64,000 bases of DNA from NCBI RefSeq assembly GCF_026540895.1, contig NZ_JALNUR010000011.1, forward strand, positions 28,747 to 92,746, in the 5' to 3' direction. Positions 55,476 to 64,000 of the stretch are shown one piece after another. The stretch's first letter is position 1, and each line of letters begins with the position of its first letter. Source of the DNA: Sphingomonas sp. GM_Shp_1 (GTDB taxonomy: Bacteria > Pseudomonadota > Alphaproteobacteria > Sphingomonadales > Sphingomonadaceae). The notes under the pieces were generated by a model. It was not told the origin of the DNA. It worked only from the letters and a program-made list of their open reading frames with translations, and ran no database searches. The position numbers and the translations under genes are program-made.

Positions 55476-57085
55476 AGCAGCCGCCCCGCCGAACCGGGCG
55501 TGGTTCGAGTGAAGTCGAAACCGCCGTCAGTCGCACCGGCCGCCGCCAGTCCGGGGGCCAGTGGCGACGGCGCGGTCATCCGCAGAAAGTCGCCATGGCT
55601 GGGCAGGCGCGCCGCCACATCGGCATAGCCTCCGCGCATCTGTTCCAGCGCCTGTGCCACCAGATTTTCATCCAGCGCATCGGCGGCGGGCTCCCAGCTT
55701 TGCGGGACCAGCCCCTGACCCAGGCAGACCGCGACCCAGCTCGGATTGGCGAACAGGTCATAGCCTTCGCGGAACAGCCGCCCCTTACCCGCCCACAGCG
55801 CCATCTTGCGCGACAGGCTGTCGGGCACCTCCATGGTGCGCACCCGGTTCCAGAAGGGCGTGTCGGCGCGCCGCGTCGCCTTATAGTGGAGGATGATGAA
55901 GTCGCGCACATCCTCGTACAAATCGTGCATCTGGCGGTTGAACTCGTCCCGCTCGCCGGGATCGAAGCGCGTGTCGGGGAACAGCGCGACCAGTCGCTGG
56001 ATCGCCGCCTGCACCAGATGGATGCTGGTCGACTCGAGCGGTTCCAGGAAACCGCTCGACAGGCCGAGCGCCACGACATTGCGGTTCCAGCTTTGCCGCC
56101 GCCGCCCCGCCGTGAAGCGCAACTGGCGCGGATCGCCCAGCAACTCGCCCTCCAGGCTGCCGACCAGTTGCGCGCGCGCGGTCTCGTCGTCGAGGAATTC
56201 GCTGCAATAGACCAGGCCGTTGCCCATCCGATGCTGGAGCGGGATGCGCCATTGCCACCCTGCGTCGCGCGCGGTGGCGCGGGTGAAGGGATCGGGTTCG
56301 CGCGGATCGGGCAGGGCACAGGGCGCCGCGACCGCCCGGTCGCAGGGCAGCCAATGGGCGTAGCTTTCATAGCCGGTCTTTAGCGCTTCCTCGATCAACA
56401 GCCCGCGAAAGCCCGAGCAGTCGATGAACAGATCGCCCTCGATCCGCCGCCCATCGGACAGCGTCACCGCCTCGACATAACCGTCCTCGGGCCGCAGGTT
56501 CACTGCGTCGATCCGCCCCTCGATCCGGGTAACGCCGCCGCGCTCGGCATAGCCGCGCAGATAGCGGGCATAGAGCGACGCGTCGAAGTGAAAGGCGTAG
56601 AACAACTCGCGGATCGGCGAGCGCGCATCGGCCTTGGCCCGCCCGAAACGTCCGGTCCGCGCGGCCACCGCGCTCATCGACCAGTCGGCGATGCCCGGGA
56701 TCGCGTGGCGGCTCCGCTCGCGCAGCCAGAGCTGATGGAAATGCACCCCCTGCAAATCCTGGCCGAACCGGCCGAAGGGGTGGAAATAGCGCTCGCCCTT
56801 GTCGCCCCAGTCTACGAACTCGATGCCCAGCTTGAACGTGCCGCCGGTCGCGGCGAGAAAGTCGTTCTCGTCCAGGCCCAGCATCTGGTTGAAGGTGATG
56901 ATCGGCGGGATCGTCGCCTCGCCGACGCCGACCGTTCCGATCTCCTCGGACTCGATCAACGTCACCTGGGTATAGCCGTTGTTCAGCAACCGGGCGAAGG
57001 CGGCGGCGGCCATCCAGCCAGCGGTGCCGCCACCGACGATGACGACGCGGCGGATGCTATGGTCATGGGGGGGCGACATGCTCAT
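55472..57085 (-). CDS. tryptophan-halogenase family flavoprotein C
   Basis: A 537-residue flavin-dependent halogenase-family protein. Present are the FAD motif VVIVGGGTAGWMAAAAFARLL, GVGEATIP, the catalytic Lys85 in TFKLGIEFVDWG, WQWRIPLQHR (the WxWxIP signature) and FLEPLESTSIH. All key residues of characterised halogenases are kept, so it may be active, with substrate and halide unknown. The start at 57085 overlaps the stop of gene B (ATGA). The last 40 residues are Ala/Gly-rich. It is third in the run of three paralogues and coupled to the GH9 gene. Confidence 0.9.
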   Translation of the reverse strand: MSMSPPHDHSIRRVVIVGGGTAGWMAAAAFARLLNNGYTQVTLIESEEIGTVGVGEATIPPIITFNQMLGLDENDFLAATGGTFKLGIEFVDWGDKGERYFHPFGRFGQDLQGVHFHQLWLRERSRHAIPGIADWSMSAVAARTGRFGRAKADARSPIRELFYAFHFDASLYARYLRGYAERGGVTRIEGRIDAVNLRPEDGYVEAVTLSDGRRIEGDLFIDCSGFRGLLIEEALKTGYESYAHWLPCDRAVAAPCALPDPREPDPFTRATARDAGWQWRIPLQHRMGNGLVYCSEFLDDETARAQLVGSLEGELLGDPRQLRFTAGRRRQSWNRNVVALGLSSGFLEPLESTSIHLVQAAIQRLVALFPDTRFDPGERDEFNRQMHDLYEDVRDFIILHYKATRRADTPFWNRVRTMEVPDSLSRKMALWAGKGRLFREGYDLFANPSWVAVCLGQGLVPQSWEPAADALDENLVAQALEQMRGGYADVAARLPSHGDFLRMTAPSPLAPGLAAAGATDGGFDFTRTTPGSAGRLL

Positions 57086-58557
57086 CGGGCGAGGCGTCTC
57101 ATCTGGCCCGCGCGCCATTCGGCATGGGCGGGAATCTGGGGAAGGGCGGCGGCGATGGCGTCGGACAGGCGGGTCATGACCGCCTGCACCTCGTGCGGAG
57201 GAACGCCATGGACCAGCGGATCGACCCGCCGCGGCAGGAACCCCTGACCCAGCAGCATCGCGGCCCAGCCATCGCGCGCGAAGGTTTCTTCCTCATAGAA
57301 GGGCAGGCGACCGCGCTCGGCGAATTGGGACAGGGTGTGGGCGAGGCTGGCGGGCGGTTCGGCGCGTGCAATCGCCTGCCACATCGGCTCGGGACGGTGC
57401 GCGGTGCGGTAGTGCGCGGCCAGGAAATCGCGCACCCGCTCCGCCTCGGCCAGCGTCTGGCGGTTGAAGTCGGCGGCCTCGACCGGGGCCATGGCGCGGT
57501 CGGGCAGCATCGCGATCAACCGGTCGATCGCGCTCAGCGCCAGATGCAGGTTGCACCATTCCAGCGGCTCGACCTGCGTGGCGGCGTCGCCGATCGCGAT
57601 GCAGTTGCCGCGCCAGGGCTGGGGGCGCGTGCCGGGACGGATGACGATGGGCGCCTCGACCACCGTTCCGTCGCGCGACAGCATCGCGGCGGCGTCGGCG
57701 TCGGAAAGATGGGCGCTCGCATAGGACAGCCCCACCTGCTCGCCGCTCGACCAACACCAGCCCGCCGCATGGGCGGTCACGTCGGTCAGAACCGGCGCGC
57801 CCTCGCCCGACGCCCGCGTGCCGAGCAGGACGCGGTCGCAGGGCAGCCACGCGCTCCAGTCCTGCCGATCGTCATCGATCGCGCTGCGCAGCGCCGCCGC
57901 CGGACCGCTGGCGTCGAGGAACAGGTCGGCGGTCAGTGTCCGGCCGTCGCCGGTGGCAATCGCGTCGATATGCCCCCGCTCGTCCAGCCGAACCCCGGCG
58001 ACCGTGCCCGTCACCTCCCGCACCCCGACATGGCGGGCGAAGGCGCGGATCATCGCCATGTGACGATCGAGGTCGAGGGTCAGGCCGAAGTCGTGCGCGC
58101 CGAAGATGCTGCCCGGCGCGGGCGGGGCGAAACGCCCTTCGCGTGCGATCCGGGCGGCGGGGGAATAGCTGTCGAAGGGGCGCGCCACGCCGTCACGCAC
58201 CGCGCGAACCCAATGGAGATGGAACGCCGCCGGACCGATGGCATGGCCATAGGGGCCATAGGCATGGACATAATCGGGCAGCCCCTCCGCCCATCCGATG
58301 AAGCGCGTGCCCAGCCGATAGCCCGCTCCCGTCCGCGTCACGCCGTCATCCACGCCGATGCCCAGATCGGCCTGAAAACCCGCCAAGGAGGGCAGGGTAC
58401 AGGCGATCCGATCCGCCAGCGCGTCCGGCGCGAGCGGTGTCGCCAGCAGGGTCACGTCGAGGAACGGCGCCCGACGCTTCAGCGCGGCGGCGGCGCACCA
58501 GGCGGTGAGGCCGCCACCGACGACCAGCACGTTCCGGATCGGTCCCGCGCCGGTCAT
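57082..58557 (-). CDS. degenerate tryptophan-halogenase family protein B
   Basis: A 491-residue paralogue of its two neighbours with several family motifs lost. The FAD motif reads VLVVGGGLTAWCAAAAL; GVGEAT is replaced by RIACTLPS; the catalytic Lys position is Arg81 in GYRLGTRFIGWAEG; the WxWxIP segment is WCWSSGEQVG; and the ES of EPLEST is lost (EPLEWCNLH). Fold and length are kept (IAIGDAATQVEPLEW). It is unlikely to halogenate; a structural partner, reductase-binding subunit or different oxidase is possible. The ATG at 58557 overlaps gene A and its stop overlaps gene C. Confidence 0.88.
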   Translation of the reverse strand: MTGAGPIRNVLVVGGGLTAWCAAAALKRRAPFLDVTLLATPLAPDALADRIACTLPSLAGFQADLGIGVDDGVTRTGAGYRLGTRFIGWAEGLPDYVHAYGPYGHAIGPAAFHLHWVRAVRDGVARPFDSYSPAARIAREGRFAPPAPGSIFGAHDFGLTLDLDRHMAMIRAFARHVGVREVTGTVAGVRLDERGHIDAIATGDGRTLTADLFLDASGPAAALRSAIDDDRQDWSAWLPCDRVLLGTRASGEGAPVLTDVTAHAAGWCWSSGEQVGLSYASAHLSDADAAAMLSRDGTVVEAPIVIRPGTRPQPWRGNCIAIGDAATQVEPLEWCNLHLALSAIDRLIAMLPDRAMAPVEAADFNRQTLAEAERVRDFLAAHYRTAHRPEPMWQAIARAEPPASLAHTLSQFAERGRLPFYEEETFARDGWAAMLLGQGFLPRRVDPLVHGVPPHEVQAVMTRLSDAIAAALPQIPAHAEWRAGQMRRLAR

Positions 58558-60065
58558 GCCGCGGCGACCATCGGGCAATAGCGTTCCAGAAAGCCGCGAT
58601 GATCGGGGCGCATGGCGACTTCGCTGGCGATCTCGGACCGCAGATCGCCGACCGCGCGCAGCAGATCGGCGGTGCCCGCGACATCGGCGCGCGGGTCCCA
58701 TCCCTCCGGCACGATGCCCTGGCCCAGATAGACCGCGATCCAGCTCGCATCCAGGAAGACGCCCTCGCGATATTTCACGACGCGCGCCCGCCTGCGCCAC
58801 AGGTCCAGCTTTTCGCCGAGGCTGTCGGGGATCTCCATCGTCCGGACGTAGTTCCAGAAGGGGGAATCGTCGCGCGTCGTCGCGTGATAATGGAGGATCA
58901 GGAAGTCGCGGATGCGATCATATTCCAGATCGATGATCCGGTTGAACTCGTCACGGTCGGAGGCGCTGGCCTGCTTGTCCGGGAACAGCTCGATCAGCGC
59001 GGTGATCGCCTGCTGCACCAGATAGATGCTGGTCGATTCGAGCGGTTCGAGGAATCCGCTGGCCAGCCCGATCGCAACGCAATTGCCGACCCAGCTCCGC
59101 CGCCGTCGCCCCGCCTTGAAGCGCAGCAGGCGCGGCTCGGCCAGCTTCTCGCCCTCCACCGCCTCCTCCAGCGCACGGGCGGCGTCGGCATCGGCGATGA
59201 AGTCGCTGGCATAGACATAGCCATTGCCGGTCCGATGCTGGAGCGGGATGCGCCAGCGCCATCCGGCGGGCATGGCGATCGCGCTGGTATAGGGGGTCAC
59301 GGCGGTCTCGGTCCGGCACGGCATCGCCACGGCCCGGTCGGTCGGCAGCCATTTCGACCAGTCCTCGAACGGCTCGTCTAGCGTCTGGCCGAGCAGCAGC
59401 GAGCGGAAGCCCGAGCAGTCGATGAACAGGTCGCCCTCGACCCGCTCTCCGTTCGCCAGGACGACCGCGCGGATCAGGCCGGTTTCGCCGTCCCGCTCGA
59501 CATCGACGACCATCCCCTCGGTCCGCACCGCGCCCGCTTCCTCGGCCAGCCCGCGCAGATAGGGGGCGAAGAGCAGCGCATCGAACTGATAGGCATAGCC
59601 GAAGGTCGACGATAGCGTTCCCGCATCGCGAATCGGGTGATCGAACCGTGCCTCCCGCGCGAGGGTGCAGGCATAGGACAGCGCGTCCAGCGGCGGCAGT
59701 TCATGCCCCTCGCGTGCCAGGCGCGTCCAATAATGATGGAAGTCGATCGCGCCGCTGCCCCGCCCGAACGTCCCGAACGGATGGATATAGCTGTCGCCGA
59801 TCCGGCCCCAGTCGCGAAACTCGATTCCCAGTTTGAAGGTCGCGCGGGTGCGCGCCATGAATTCGGCCTCGGGAATGCCAAGTCGTTCGTTGAAGGCGCG
59901 AATATGGGGCAGGGTGGCCTCGCCGACCCCGACGACTCCGATCGCCTCCGACTCGATTAGTCGGACGGTGCACTGTCCCGAAAGGAGACGCGCCAGAGCG
60001 GCGCCCGCCATCCATCCGGCCGTGCCGCCGCCCACGATGACGACCCGCACCCGTTCCTGCGTCAC
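58554..60065 (-). CDS. tryptophan-halogenase family flavoprotein A
   Basis: A 503-residue flavin-dependent halogenase-family protein with the complete motif set: VVIVGGGTAGWMAGAALARL, GVGEATLP, catalytic Lys78 in TFKLGIEFRDWG, WRWRIPLQHR and FLEPLESTSIYL. The start is a GTG at 60065 preceded by AGGAGGGGGAGCG. It is the first gene of a minus-strand operon of three halogenase-family genes followed by GH9 and GH1, divergent from receptor 2. No flavin reductase gene is in the window, so FADH2 must come from elsewhere. Confidence 0.92.
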   Translation of the reverse strand: MTQERVRVVIVGGGTAGWMAGAALARLLSGQCTVRLIESEAIGVVGVGEATLPHIRAFNERLGIPEAEFMARTRATFKLGIEFRDWGRIGDSYIHPFGTFGRGSGAIDFHHYWTRLAREGHELPPLDALSYACTLAREARFDHPIRDAGTLSSTFGYAYQFDALLFAPYLRGLAEEAGAVRTEGMVVDVERDGETGLIRAVVLANGERVEGDLFIDCSGFRSLLLGQTLDEPFEDWSKWLPTDRAVAMPCRTETAVTPYTSAIAMPAGWRWRIPLQHRTGNGYVYASDFIADADAARALEEAVEGEKLAEPRLLRFKAGRRRRSWVGNCVAIGLASGFLEPLESTSIYLVQQAITALIELFPDKQASASDRDEFNRIIDLEYDRIRDFLILHYHATTRDDSPFWNYVRTMEIPDSLGEKLDLWRRRARVVKYREGVFLDASWIAVYLGQGIVPEGWDPRADVAGTADLLRAVGDLRSEIASEVAMRPDHRGFLERYCPMVAAA

Positions 60066-60226
60066 CCTTCGCTCCCCCTCCTGACCCGTGAAAGACCGGG
60101 CCGTTTCGTCATTTCATGCCGCGCCTTCCCCGCCGCCGCAATCCACCAAGAAGGAAGCGTTGCAGGAATGTCGCACCTCCGACCGGATCGGACGTTTATA
60201 AGTTAAGCATCTTGTCGAAATGTTGC

Positions 60227-60240
60227 TGGTAGCGCAATCA
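60227..60240. promoter_or_regulatory. LacI-type operator between the halogenase operon and TonB receptor 2
   Basis: TGGTAGCGCAATCA is an imperfect palindrome centred on GCGC and fits TGNTNGCGCNANCA, as does the site at 48667-48680. It lies 84 bases before the receptor start and 161 bases before gene A, so one regulator could control both. The rest of the 60066-60324 gap holds no gene; TATAAA on the minus strand near 60196-60201 is a possible -10 for the operon. Confidence 0.55.
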
Positions 60241-60324
60241 CGAGTCCGAAGATCGTGTCGATAGGCATGATCTCGACCTAACGGGCGACGCCAAAGGGGC
60301 GCGCAAAAAGGGGGGGATGACCAT

Positions 60325-63300
60325 ATGCGCAGCGTTGCGCCTCTCACTGTCACTGCCAATCGTTTTCATCGGCTTATGATCGGTGCGTCCGCCGGTGCCC
60401 TGTGCATCGCGGCGCTCAGCACGCCCGTCATGGCGCAGACCGCCGACCAGCAGACGACGACCGATCCGGATCAGAGCACGACCTCGCCGACCGGTGCGGT
60501 CGCGGGCCAGGGTACGGCCGGTTCGTCCACCCCGCGCACCAGCGCCAGCGTCGAGGCCCCCGGGTCCCAGCCGCCCGCGGGCGATGAAGCCGTCGACGAG
60601 AAGGAAGTCGTCGTCACCGGCATCCGCCAGAGCCTGGCGAACGCGCAGACGATCAAGCGCAACTCCGACACCGTCGTCGACGCGATCACCGCGTCCGACA
60701 TCGGCGCGCTGCCCGACCGTTCGGTGACCGAAGCGTTGCAGCGTGTGCCCGGCGTGTCGATCAGCCGCTTCGCCGCCGCCAACGATCCCGACCACTTCTC
60801 GGTCGAAGGCTCGGGCGTCGCGGTGCGCGGCCTGACCTTCGTCCGTTCGGAATTCAACGGCCGCGACACCTTCTCGGCCGGTATCGGCGGCCAGGCGATC
60901 AACTTCTCCGACGTGCCCGCCGAACTGCTCGGCTCGGTCGAGGTGTACAAGAACGCCACCGCCGAACTGATCGAGGGCGGTCTGGCCGGTACGGTCAACC
61001 TGAACACGCGCAAGCCCTTCGACAACAAGGGTTTCCATGCCGGCTTCACGGCGGAGGCCAATTACGGCGACTTCAAGAAGAAGTGGTCCCCGACCGGCTC
61101 GCTGCTGCTTAGCGACACCTGGGACACCGGCATCGGTCGCTTCGGCCTGCTCGGCAACATCTCCTATTCGCGCGTCCGCAGCCGCGCGGACAGCATCCGA
61201 ATCACCAACATCCAGACCCGCGACAACGTCCTGGCGCTGGCGGCCAATTCGACCACGGCGCAGAATTGCCGCAACCCGCTGCCCGGCACGGTCGACCAGA
61301 CCACGCTGCCCGTCGGCGGCGCGACCGGTTTCGAATGCGGCGCGGCCAGCACGCCCGGCGCGGACGGTTTCCTCGATCCTGCATCGCTGCGTTACGCTCC
61401 GATCGGCGGTCAGTTCGCGACGCAGGAATTTGATCGCAAGCGTGACGGTATCGCGCTGGCGGGGCAGTGGCAGAGCACCGACGAGCGCACCGTCCTGACC
61501 GCGCAGTTCCTGCGCACCCATACAATCAACAACACCTCGGAGCGGACCTTCGAGACCGCGCCCGATCTGTCGGAATACAACACCTATCCGGTGGGTTGCG
61601 TTCAGAACAACGCCGGTCCTGCCAACTCGACGATCGCGCAGTGCCCCACCGGCACGACCAAGAACTATGTCTACGACGCGAACGGCCTGTTCCAGTCGGG
61701 CTACATCACCGCGCCGGGTAATGGTTACCGGGCATCGTGCAGCGGCCAGGCGACCTGCTGGATTCCGACCGGCGGTACGCAGCAGTCGCTCGCGCGCGGC
61801 ATGACGCGGGACGAGAACACCGTCACCGATTTCGGCGTCAACCTGAAGACCGAGCTCAACGATCACCTGTCGATCAACCTGGACGGCGACTATACCCGCG
61901 CCACCAAGACCAGCACCGATCTGCGCGTCTTCGGCTCGACCTTCGCCGATTCCGAGCTGGACCTGACCGGCAGCCTGCCGATCGTGACCCCGCACAAGCC
62001 GTCGACGTTGCAGGCAAGCTGGGCGACGCCCAACCCGACCCTGAACCAGCAGAGCGACGCGGATTATTTCGCCAACCGGAACGTCCAGTTCTGGCGCGCG
62101 GCGATGGACCATCTCGAAGAGAGCAAGGGCCGCGAATACGCGTTCAAGGCGGATGTCGACTATAAGTTCGACGATGGCAGCTTCCTGACCCATGCCAAGT
62201 TCGGTGCGCGCTATGCGGACCGCTCGTCGCAGGTGCGCTACACCACCTATAACTGGGGTGCGCTGTCGGAAGTGTGGTCGGGCACCAACCCGGTCTCGTT
62301 CGCGCAGGCGCCGGGTCAGACCGAGCTTTACACCTTCCCGAACTTCTTCCGTGGCGCGACCAACGGCGCTCCGTCTGCCTATTACTATACCGGCGATATG
62401 ACCGGGAACTACCAGCAGTCGGCGGCCTATCTCCAGTCGATCGGCAATCTGTGGAAGTCGGCCAATGGCTCGACCGCGACGACATGGTCGCCGCTGGCGC
62501 AGCGTGCTGGCGTCGTCGCGGGCACGCCCTATCTGCCCTCCGAAATCCAGGACGTGTCGCAGCAGGACAAGAATGCCTATGCGCAGTTCAACTTCGCGAC
62601 GCCGGGCAATCTGTTCGGCGATGTGCGGATGAGCGGCAATATCGGTGTCCGCTATGTCCTGACCGACGTCACCTCGGCGGGCTCGATCGGCGCTCCGACC
62701 CAGCAGCAGACCGGCACGACCGATCCGTTCGCCACCCGCTGCGCCCCGCAGCCGGTGACGCAAAATGGTCAGCCCGTGTTGCAGAACGGCGTGCCGCTGG
62801 TCGCGGTCCCCGCCGGTATCTGTCAGCTTGGCCAGGCCGGGTATAACGCCATCCAGCAATTCTCGACCGGCATCACGGTGCCCGACACGGCGCGTAGCCA
62901 GTATCACTACTGGCTGCCCAGCATGAACCTGAAGTTTGGCATCGGCCGTGACGTGGTACTGCGTCTGGCGGCGTCGAAGGTCATGACCCGTCCGGATTTC
63001 GCGAATATCCGCAACTTCCTGCAGCTCGGTTTCGACACCAATAGCGGCCAGATCACGGCGACGGCGGGCAATCCCTATCTGAAGCCCGCGACCGCTTGGC
63101 AGTTCGACGCGACGGTCGAATGGTATTTCGCCCGCGTCGGTCAGTTGTCGGTGGACGTCTTCTACAAGTCGGTGAAGGACTTCTTCTACCAGTCGCTGAC
63201 CAACCGCACGATCACCAGCAATGGCGTGACGCAGTCGGTGCTGGTCCGTGGTCCCGCCAACTATGAGGGCACCGGCAAGATCAAGGGCTTCGAGGCCGCC

Positions 63301-63795
63301 TATCAGCAGACCTTCGACTTCCTGCCGGGTCTGCTCAGCGGCTTCGGCGCCAGCGGCAGCTATACCTATATCGACAGCTCGGGCCTGCCCAACTCGTTCC
63401 TGAACGGTGGCGCGCCGGCGAATACCTCGAACATCAAGCCGGGCAACATCCCGCTCGAGGGTCTGTCGAAGCATACGGTCAATGCGGCGCTGTTCTACGA
63501 AAAGGGTCCGGTCTCGCTGCGTGCGGCGTATAACTGGCGGTCCAAATATCTGCTGACCCCGGCGGACGTGATCTTCCCCTACACTTCCATCTATCAGGAT
63601 GCGGGCGGGCAGTTGGACGCCTCGGCGTTCATCAACCTGAACAAGTATCTGAAGATCGGCGTGCAGGGCGTGAACCTGGCCAATCAGGTCATCAAGACCG
63701 AGCAGGCCTATATCAGCGGTTCGACCGCGACCGCGCCGCGCTCGTACATCGTCAACGACCGCCGCTTCTCGTTCGCGCTTCGCGGCACCTTCTGA
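60325..63795 (+). CDS. TonB-dependent receptor 2 (large)
   Basis: A 1156-residue outer-membrane receptor. The signal peptide ends at LSTPVMAQT (about residue 38). A Thr/Pro/Ser-rich linker is followed by the plug (VVVTGIRQSLANAQTIKRNS, ITASDIGALPDRSVTEALQR, SVEVYKNATAELIEGGLAG). The long barrel has large extracellular loops containing Cys pairs (AQNCRNPLPG, GFECGAA) and ends SFALRGTF. The ATG at 60325 follows AAAAAGGGGGGGATG. It is divergent from the halogenase-GH9-GH1 operon and probably imports that operon's substrate, perhaps beta-glucan fragments or an aryl glycoside. Substrate is inference. Confidence 0.93.
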   Translation: MRSVAPLTVTANRFHRLMIGASAGALCIAALSTPVMAQTADQQTTTDPDQSTTSPTGAVAGQGTAGSSTPRTSASVEAPGSQPPAGDEAVDEKEVVVTGIRQSLANAQTIKRNSDTVVDAITASDIGALPDRSVTEALQRVPGVSISRFAAANDPDHFSVEGSGVAVRGLTFVRSEFNGRDTFSAGIGGQAINFSDVPAELLGSVEVYKNATAELIEGGLAGTVNLNTRKPFDNKGFHAGFTAEANYGDFKKKWSPTGSLLLSDTWDTGIGRFGLLGNISYSRVRSRADSIRITNIQTRDNVLALAANSTTAQNCRNPLPGTVDQTTLPVGGATGFECGAASTPGADGFLDPASLRYAPIGGQFATQEFDRKRDGIALAGQWQSTDERTVLTAQFLRTHTINNTSERTFETAPDLSEYNTYPVGCVQNNAGPANSTIAQCPTGTTKNYVYDANGLFQSGYITAPGNGYRASCSGQATCWIPTGGTQQSLARGMTRDENTVTDFGVNLKTELNDHLSINLDGDYTRATKTSTDLRVFGSTFADSELDLTGSLPIVTPHKPSTLQASWATPNPTLNQQSDADYFANRNVQFWRAAMDHLEESKGREYAFKADVDYKFDDGSFLTHAKFGARYADRSSQVRYTTYNWGALSEVWSGTNPVSFAQAPGQTELYTFPNFFRGATNGAPSAYYYTGDMTGNYQQSAAYLQSIGNLWKSANGSTATTWSPLAQRAGVVAGTPYLPSEIQDVSQQDKNAYAQFNFATPGNLFGDVRMSGNIGVRYVLTDVTSAGSIGAPTQQQTGTTDPFATRCAPQPVTQNGQPVLQNGVPLVAVPAGICQLGQAGYNAIQQFSTGITVPDTARSQYHYWLPSMNLKFGIGRDVVLRLAASKVMTRPDFANIRNFLQLGFDTNSGQITATAGNPYLKPATAWQFDATVEWYFARVGQLSVDVFYKSVKDFFYQSLTNRTITSNGVTQSVLVRGPANYEGTGKIKGFEAAYQQTFDFLPGLLSGFGASGSYTYIDSSGLPNSFLNGGAPANTSNIKPGNIPLEGLSKHTVNAALFYEKGPVSLRAAYNWRSKYLLTPADVIFPYTSIYQDAGGQLDASAFINLNKYLKIGVQGVNLANQVIKTEQAYISGSTATAPRSYIVNDRRFSFALRGTF

Positions 63796-63810
63796 TCCGG
63801 GCGAGTCGGT

Positions 63811-63883
63811 CGGGGCCTTCGGGCCCCGGCCGCAAGCCTGACCTGCGACCGTCCGTTTCTCCAAGGGGAGGCGGGCGGTTTTT
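63811..63883 (+). terminator. two terminator hairpins after receptor 2
   Basis: The first is CGGGGCC-TTCG-GGCCCCG (63811-63828), a stable tetraloop stem. The second pairs CCGTCCG (63849-63855) with CGGGCGG (63872-63878) and is followed by TTTTTCTTT (63879-63887). The second is the better intrinsic terminator. Confidence 0.85.
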
Positions 63884-63905
63884 CTTTGTGGGATCGGGCT
63901 AACCC

Positions 63906-63932
63906 CCGTTCAGCCTGAGCGAAGTCGAAGCC
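63906..63932. repeat. REP-like half-element
   Basis: CCGTTCAGCCTGAGCGAAGT and the following bases repeat the right arm of the element at 1934-1960, about 62 kb away, with one mismatch in the first 20 bases. No inverted partner is seen before the window ends. Confidence 0.65.
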
Positions 63933-64000
63933 TGTCCGGGGCGCCTACCCCAGAACGGGATGACATGGAGTCGACCCGAACTGAGCCCCTCCCCTTCAGG

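Noticed and set aside
60471..61061. Antisense frames within TonB receptor 2, including the 1208-codon frame 60238-63864
   Set aside because: The receptor has clear signal, plug and barrel motifs on the plus strand; the opposite frames have none.

Overview
This 64 kb window is high-GC chromosomal DNA from an alphaproteobacterium, most likely Sphingomonas or a close relative. The evidence is the gene content (the rpmH-rnpA-yidD-yidC-engB order, NasS/NasT-controlled nitrate assimilation, large TonB-dependent receptors beside glycoside hydrolases and tryptophan-halogenase-like flavoproteins) and the short intergenic inverted repeats I associate with sphingomonads. This is inference from protein families; no database search was run.

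Layout. 1-10154 is mostly housekeeping: an Smr protein cut by the window edge, dapE, a small membrane protein, a glutathione S-transferase, the engB-yidC-yidD-rnpA-rpmH operon, comM, tRNA-Leu(CAA), a PAP2 phosphatase and a DUF421 membrane protein with an unknown partner. 10165-11676 holds an IS5-type transposase relic, a strongly AT-rich segment and an unexplained open frame. 11677-36323 is a two-partner secretion locus: a TpsB outer-membrane transporter followed by a TpsA adhesin locus of about 22.8 kb. The adhesin has a haemagglutinin-type TPS domain, six FG-GAP-like repeats in lower-GC DNA, at least 68 YDG/MBG repeats and a C-terminal Cys-x9-Cys tail. It is split by a frameshift at about 20178, where part of one repeat is also missing.

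36555-46282 (minus strand) is a complete nitrate assimilation cluster: nasT-nasS, a leader RNA with two ANTAR-type hexaloop hairpins and an intrinsic terminator, a nitrate transporter, nirB-nirD, nasA and a uroporphyrinogen-III methyltransferase for siroheme.

46448-63795 looks like a plant-polysaccharide utilisation region. Two GH43 enzymes precede a TonB-dependent receptor. On the opposite strand, three translationally coupled flavin-dependent halogenase-family genes lead straight into a GH9 cellulase and a GH1 beta-glucosidase, and are divergent from a second large TonB-dependent receptor. Both receptor promoters carry a LacI-type palindrome fitting TGNTNGCGCNANCA, which suggests common control by a regulator outside the window.

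Most promising for follow-up: the halogenase-cellulase operon (with one degenerate halogenase), the giant repeat adhesin and its broken repeat, the rnpA frame that encloses rpmH, and the readable ANTAR antitermination leader.
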